In this document: positions 5,333 through 7,095 of the stretch, in pieces
Numbering within the stretch: position 1 is the stretch's first letter
How the letters are laid out: the number at the start of each line of letters is the position of its first letter
Assembly (NCBI GenBank): GCA_028292075.1
Contig: JAQGNA010000359.1
Coordinates: forward strand, 1 to 7,095
Source of the DNA: Rhodoferax sp.
GTDB lineage: Bacteria; Pseudomonadota; Gammaproteobacteria; Burkholderiales; Burkholderiaceae
Direction of reading: 5' to 3'
DNA: 7,095 bases
Program-made: the position numbers and the translations under genes
Notes under the pieces: model-generated
The model's database searches: none
The model's input: only the letters and a program-made list of their open reading frames with translations
What the model was told of the DNA's origin: nothing

Positions 5333-6397
5333 ATGGGAACCAACGCAGCGGCGATCCGCAACGAGCCTTCGACCGCCGATTCGTCTCAAGGCAAAGGCGC
5401 CGCTTCATGGCGGAATTCGCCCTGGTGGGCGCGGTTACGCCGCTGGGCGGTTCCGGCCATCGGCGTCTTCGTGCTGGGCATGCTGCTGTCGCATGCGCAC
5501 AAGGTCGACTGGGCCGGCGCCTGGGAATCCCTCAAGCGCTATCCGCCCCTGCTGCTGCTCGGCGTGATGGGCATCGCGACGCTCAGCCATGCGCTCTACG
5601 GCTGCTTCGACCTGATCGGCCGCCGCCACACCGGCCACCGCCTGCCGTGGTGGCAGGCATGGGCCATTGCCGTGACCAGCTATGCCTTCAACCTGAACCT
5701 CGGCTCGCTGGTGGGTGGGGTGGCCATGCGGGCGCGGCTGTACGCCCGTGCCGGCCTGGACGAAGCCACGGTGGCCCAGGTCGTCGGCATCAGCCTGGCG
5801 ACGAACTGGCTCGGCTATGGATTGCTCGCGGGCGGACTCTTTGCCGCCGGCCAGATCTCGCCACCGGAACAGGCTCCTGTCAGCGCCGACACGCTGCGTC
5901 TGATCGGCGCCGGCATGATGGTGCTGGCGGCCGGGTACGTATTGGCCTGCGCCCTGGGCCGGCACCGGGTGTGGCGGATCCGCGGCAAGACGCTGCACCT
6001 GCCGTCACCCCAGCTGGCCGTGGTCCAGCTCGTCATCTCGGCGGCCAATTGGGCGCTGATGGGCGCCGCCATGTACCTGCTGCTGGGTGGCAAGGTGTCT
6101 TACGGCATGACATTGGGCGTGTCGCTGGCGGCATCGGTGGTGGGGGTGCTGACGCCCATACCCGCCGGCCTTGGGGTGCTCGAAGCCGTGTACATCGCGC
6201 TGCTGGCTGGCACGGTGGGGCAGGGGCGGCTGATGGGCGCGGTGCTGGCGTACCGGGCGCTCTATTACCTGCTGCCTCTGGCCGGTGGCCTGGTGCTGTA
6301 CGCCGCCCTCGAGCGGTATCACGCTGCACATGCTGCCGATGCCACCTCTGCGCCGACGCCCGCCGAAAGCACGCTACCAAGCAAGGTGCCCGCCTAG
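5333..6397 (+). CDS. YbhN/UPF0104-type integral membrane protein (LPG synthase TM-domain family)
   Basis: A 354-aa inner-membrane protein resembling the membrane domain of lysylphosphatidylglycerol synthases (PF03706; YbhN-like). It has about eight hydrophobic spans, roughly 38-53, 71-89, 107-123, 148-173, 189-207, 228-250, 258-291 and 302-325. Family-typical elements are NLNLGSLVGGVAMRARLY (120-137), the PIPAGLGVLEAVY segment (275-287) and AYRALYYLLPL (306-316). No catalytic aminoacyl-transfer domain is attached, so it is not an LPG synthase as such. Related proteins are proposed to act in lipid handling or flipping; the substrate here is unknown. The N-terminal 30 residues and the tail (331-354) look disordered. 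I took the ATG at 5333, although it has no Shine-Dalgarno sequence. An in-frame GTG at 5183 overlaps the DUF72 stop as GTGA and would add 50 residues of unlikely, arginine-rich sequence. Confidence 0.88.
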   Translation: MGTNAAAIRNEPSTADSSQGKGAASWRNSPWWARLRRWAVPAIGVFVLGMLLSHAHKVDWAGAWESLKRYPPLLLLGVMGIATLSHALYGCFDLIGRRHTGHRLPWWQAWAIAVTSYAFNLNLGSLVGGVAMRARLYARAGLDEATVAQVVGISLATNWLGYGLLAGGLFAAGQISPPEQAPVSADTLRLIGAGMMVLAAGYVLACALGRHRVWRIRGKTLHLPSPQLAVVQLVISAANWALMGAAMYLLLGGKVSYGMTLGVSLAASVVGVLTPIPAGLGVLEAVYIALLAGTVGQGRLMGAVLAYRALYYLLPLAGGLVLYAALERYHAAHAADATSAPTPAESTLPSKVPA

Positions 6398-6418
6398 CCA
6401 AAGAGCCTCTGTCGCGCA

Positions 6419-6450
6419 CGGCGCGCCGACGTACGCGCCGTTGCAGCAAC
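6419..6450 (+). terminator. GC-rich double hairpin after the YbhN-like gene
   Basis: CGGCGCG (6419-6425) pairs with CGCGCCG (6434-6440) as a 7-bp stem with an 8-nt loop, 21 bp past the stop. It is followed at once by a second small inverted repeat, GTTGC-A-GCAAC (6440-6450). The position suits a transcription terminator, but there is no T-run, so termination would be weak or Rho-assisted. It could instead be leader structure for the following MFS gene. Confidence 0.25.
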
Positions 6451-6476
6451 GCGACGTGCCCCTGCCGCGACGTCCC

Positions 6477-6514
6477 TTGGTGTGATAAGGTTGGCATAGG
6501 GTAAATACTTAGAT
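6477..6514 (+). promoter_or_regulatory. AT-rich patch, possible promoter for the MFS gene
   Basis: This is the only AT-rich stretch in the 6398-6579 gap. It contains TTGGTG (6477-6482) and TTGGCA (6491-6496, 5 of 6 to the -35 consensus), then TAAATACTTAGAT. No -35/-10 pair has ideal spacing: TTGGTG to TAAATA leaves 19 bp, and TTGGCA has no -10 at 16-18 bp. Downstream, 6524-6562 holds two further small inverted repeats and a CGTGCCC direct repeat before the start codon. Promoter location is plausible; exact elements are not. Confidence 0.3.
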
Positions 6515-6579
6515 CACCAGCCCGACCGTGCCCACCGGTCGTGCCCGGCGCCCGTTCGGCGCGCCAACCTGACCACCAC

Positions 6580-7095
6580 ATGAGCGATTCCATATCTGAA
6601 GAACAGCGCAGCCGCGTGATGTTGCGGGCCGTGCTGGCCATGGGCGTCGGCGGCTTTGCCATCGGCACCGGTGAATTCGTCATCATGGGACTGCTGCCGG
6701 AGGTGGCCCGCGACATCGACGTCACCATTCCCCAGGCAGGCCACGTCATCAGCGCGTATGCGCTGGGCGTCGTCATCGGTGCGCCGCTGCTGGCCGTGCT
6801 GGCCGCAGGCTGGCATCGCCGAACGCTGCTGATCGCCTTGATGGCGGTGTTCTCGCTCGGCAATTTCGCCAGTGCCCTCGCGCCCGGCTATCTTTCGCTG
6901 AACCTGCTGCGCTTTGCCACCGGCCTACCGCATGGCACGTATTTCGGCGTGGCCGCCCTGGTGGCCGCAACCCTGGCGCCACCCGGCCGGCGGGCTCGCG
7001 CCGTGGGCCTCGTCATGCTTGGGCTCACCGGCGCGACGCTGGTCGGTGTGCCCATCGCGGCCTGGCTCGGGCAGACGTTCGGCTGGCGGGCTGCT
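6580..7095 (+). CDS. MFS transporter, DHA1/AraJ-like efflux family, N-terminal 172 residues
   Basis: The 5' part of a major facilitator superfamily proton antiporter, cut by the window end (172 of roughly 390-410 expected residues, all in frame). TM1 contains GFAIGTGEFVIMGLLPEVA (25-43), a very characteristic opening of the AraJ/YdhP/SotB-like DHA1 group. The loop after TM2 carries a degenerate motif A (AAGWHRRTLL, 75-84). The TM4 region has RFATGLPHGTYFGVAAL (111-127). TM5 has the antiporter motif C-like GLTGATLVGVPIAAWLGQ (148-165), followed by the WR that usually ends this segment. Such proteins export sugars, purines or drugs; the substrate here cannot be told. The start at 6580 gives a short polar N-terminus (MSDSISEEQRSR) before TM1. 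No Shine-Dalgarno sequence precedes it, and a small GC hairpin (6548-6562) lies 17 bp upstream. Confidence 0.9.
   Translation, partial: MSDSISEEQRSRVMLRAVLAMGVGGFAIGTGEFVIMGLLPEVARDIDVTIPQAGHVISAYALGVVIGAPLLAVLAAGWHRRTLLIALMAVFSLGNFASALAPGYLSLNLLRFATGLPHGTYFGVAALVAATLAPPGRRARAVGLVMLGLTGATLVGVPIAAWLGQTFGWRAA

Noticed and set aside
5230..6504. 424-codon plus-strand frame overlapping the YbhN-like gene
   Set aside because: Out-of-frame reading with low-complexity Arg/Gly/Ala composition; the YbhN frame shows coherent membrane segments and family motifs.
6492..6507. Possible sigma-54 promoter (TGGCAT then AAATA)
   Set aside because: The -24-like TGGCA is present but the required GC at -12 (TTGC) is missing.
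6033..6863. 276-codon minus-strand frame across the YbhN-MFS junction
   Set aside because: It spans the antisense of two supported genes and has no domain-like sequence.
1..7095. CRISPR array, tRNA, rRNA, insertion sequence, prophage or toxin-antitoxin genes
   Set aside because: Looked for and not seen: no regularly spaced repeats, no cloverleaf-like segments noticed, no transposase or integrase motifs, and gene lengths and composition are uniform.

Overview
The window is about 65-70% GC by eye. Its gene content and codon usage suggest a beta-proteobacterium of the Comamonadaceae/Burkholderiales type (Variovorax, Acidovorax or Polaromonas relatives). A dispersed-repeat fragment at 2666-2692 of a kind common in GC-rich proteobacteria fits this. 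No rRNA or other taxonomic marker is present, so the assignment is an inference.

Left half (1-3868, minus strand): a CUT2 (ribose/galactofuranose-type) sugar ABC importer operon, read right to left. It runs: secreted substrate-binding protein (3868-2744); a 167-bp gap holding a dispersed-repeat fragment and a bulged hairpin; a double-NBD ATPase of 504 aa (2576-1062); permease 1 (1062-79); and the first nine codons of what is probably permease 2 (from 29), which runs off the window. The last three genes are tightly coupled, with a 1-nt TGATG overlap between ATPase and permease 1. A curious 18-codon mini-ORF joins the two permeases through ATGA overlaps at both ends. The substrate cannot be read from the sequence, and no sugar-catabolic gene or regulator lies within the window.

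Middle (3869-4199): a divergent intergenic region of 331 bp. It holds a candidate -10 and a strong ribosome binding site for the transporter, a strong ribosome binding site for the rightward gene, several short perfect inverted repeats, and a cluster of CATGGC hexamers that includes a perfect 10-bp tandem duplication.

Right half (4200-7095, plus strand): a DUF72/YecE-family protein (4200-5186), a YbhN/UPF0104-type multi-spanning membrane protein (5333-6397), and the N-terminal 172 residues of a DHA1/AraJ-like MFS efflux transporter (6580 to the window end). These three have gaps of 146 and 182 bp and need not form one operon.

Overall this is ordinary chromosomal transport and membrane-protein territory. 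I found no CRISPR array, prophage, insertion sequence, toxin-antitoxin pair or clearly new system. The best leads are the repeat cluster between the divergent genes, the degenerate second ATPase site, and the mini-ORF between the permeases.
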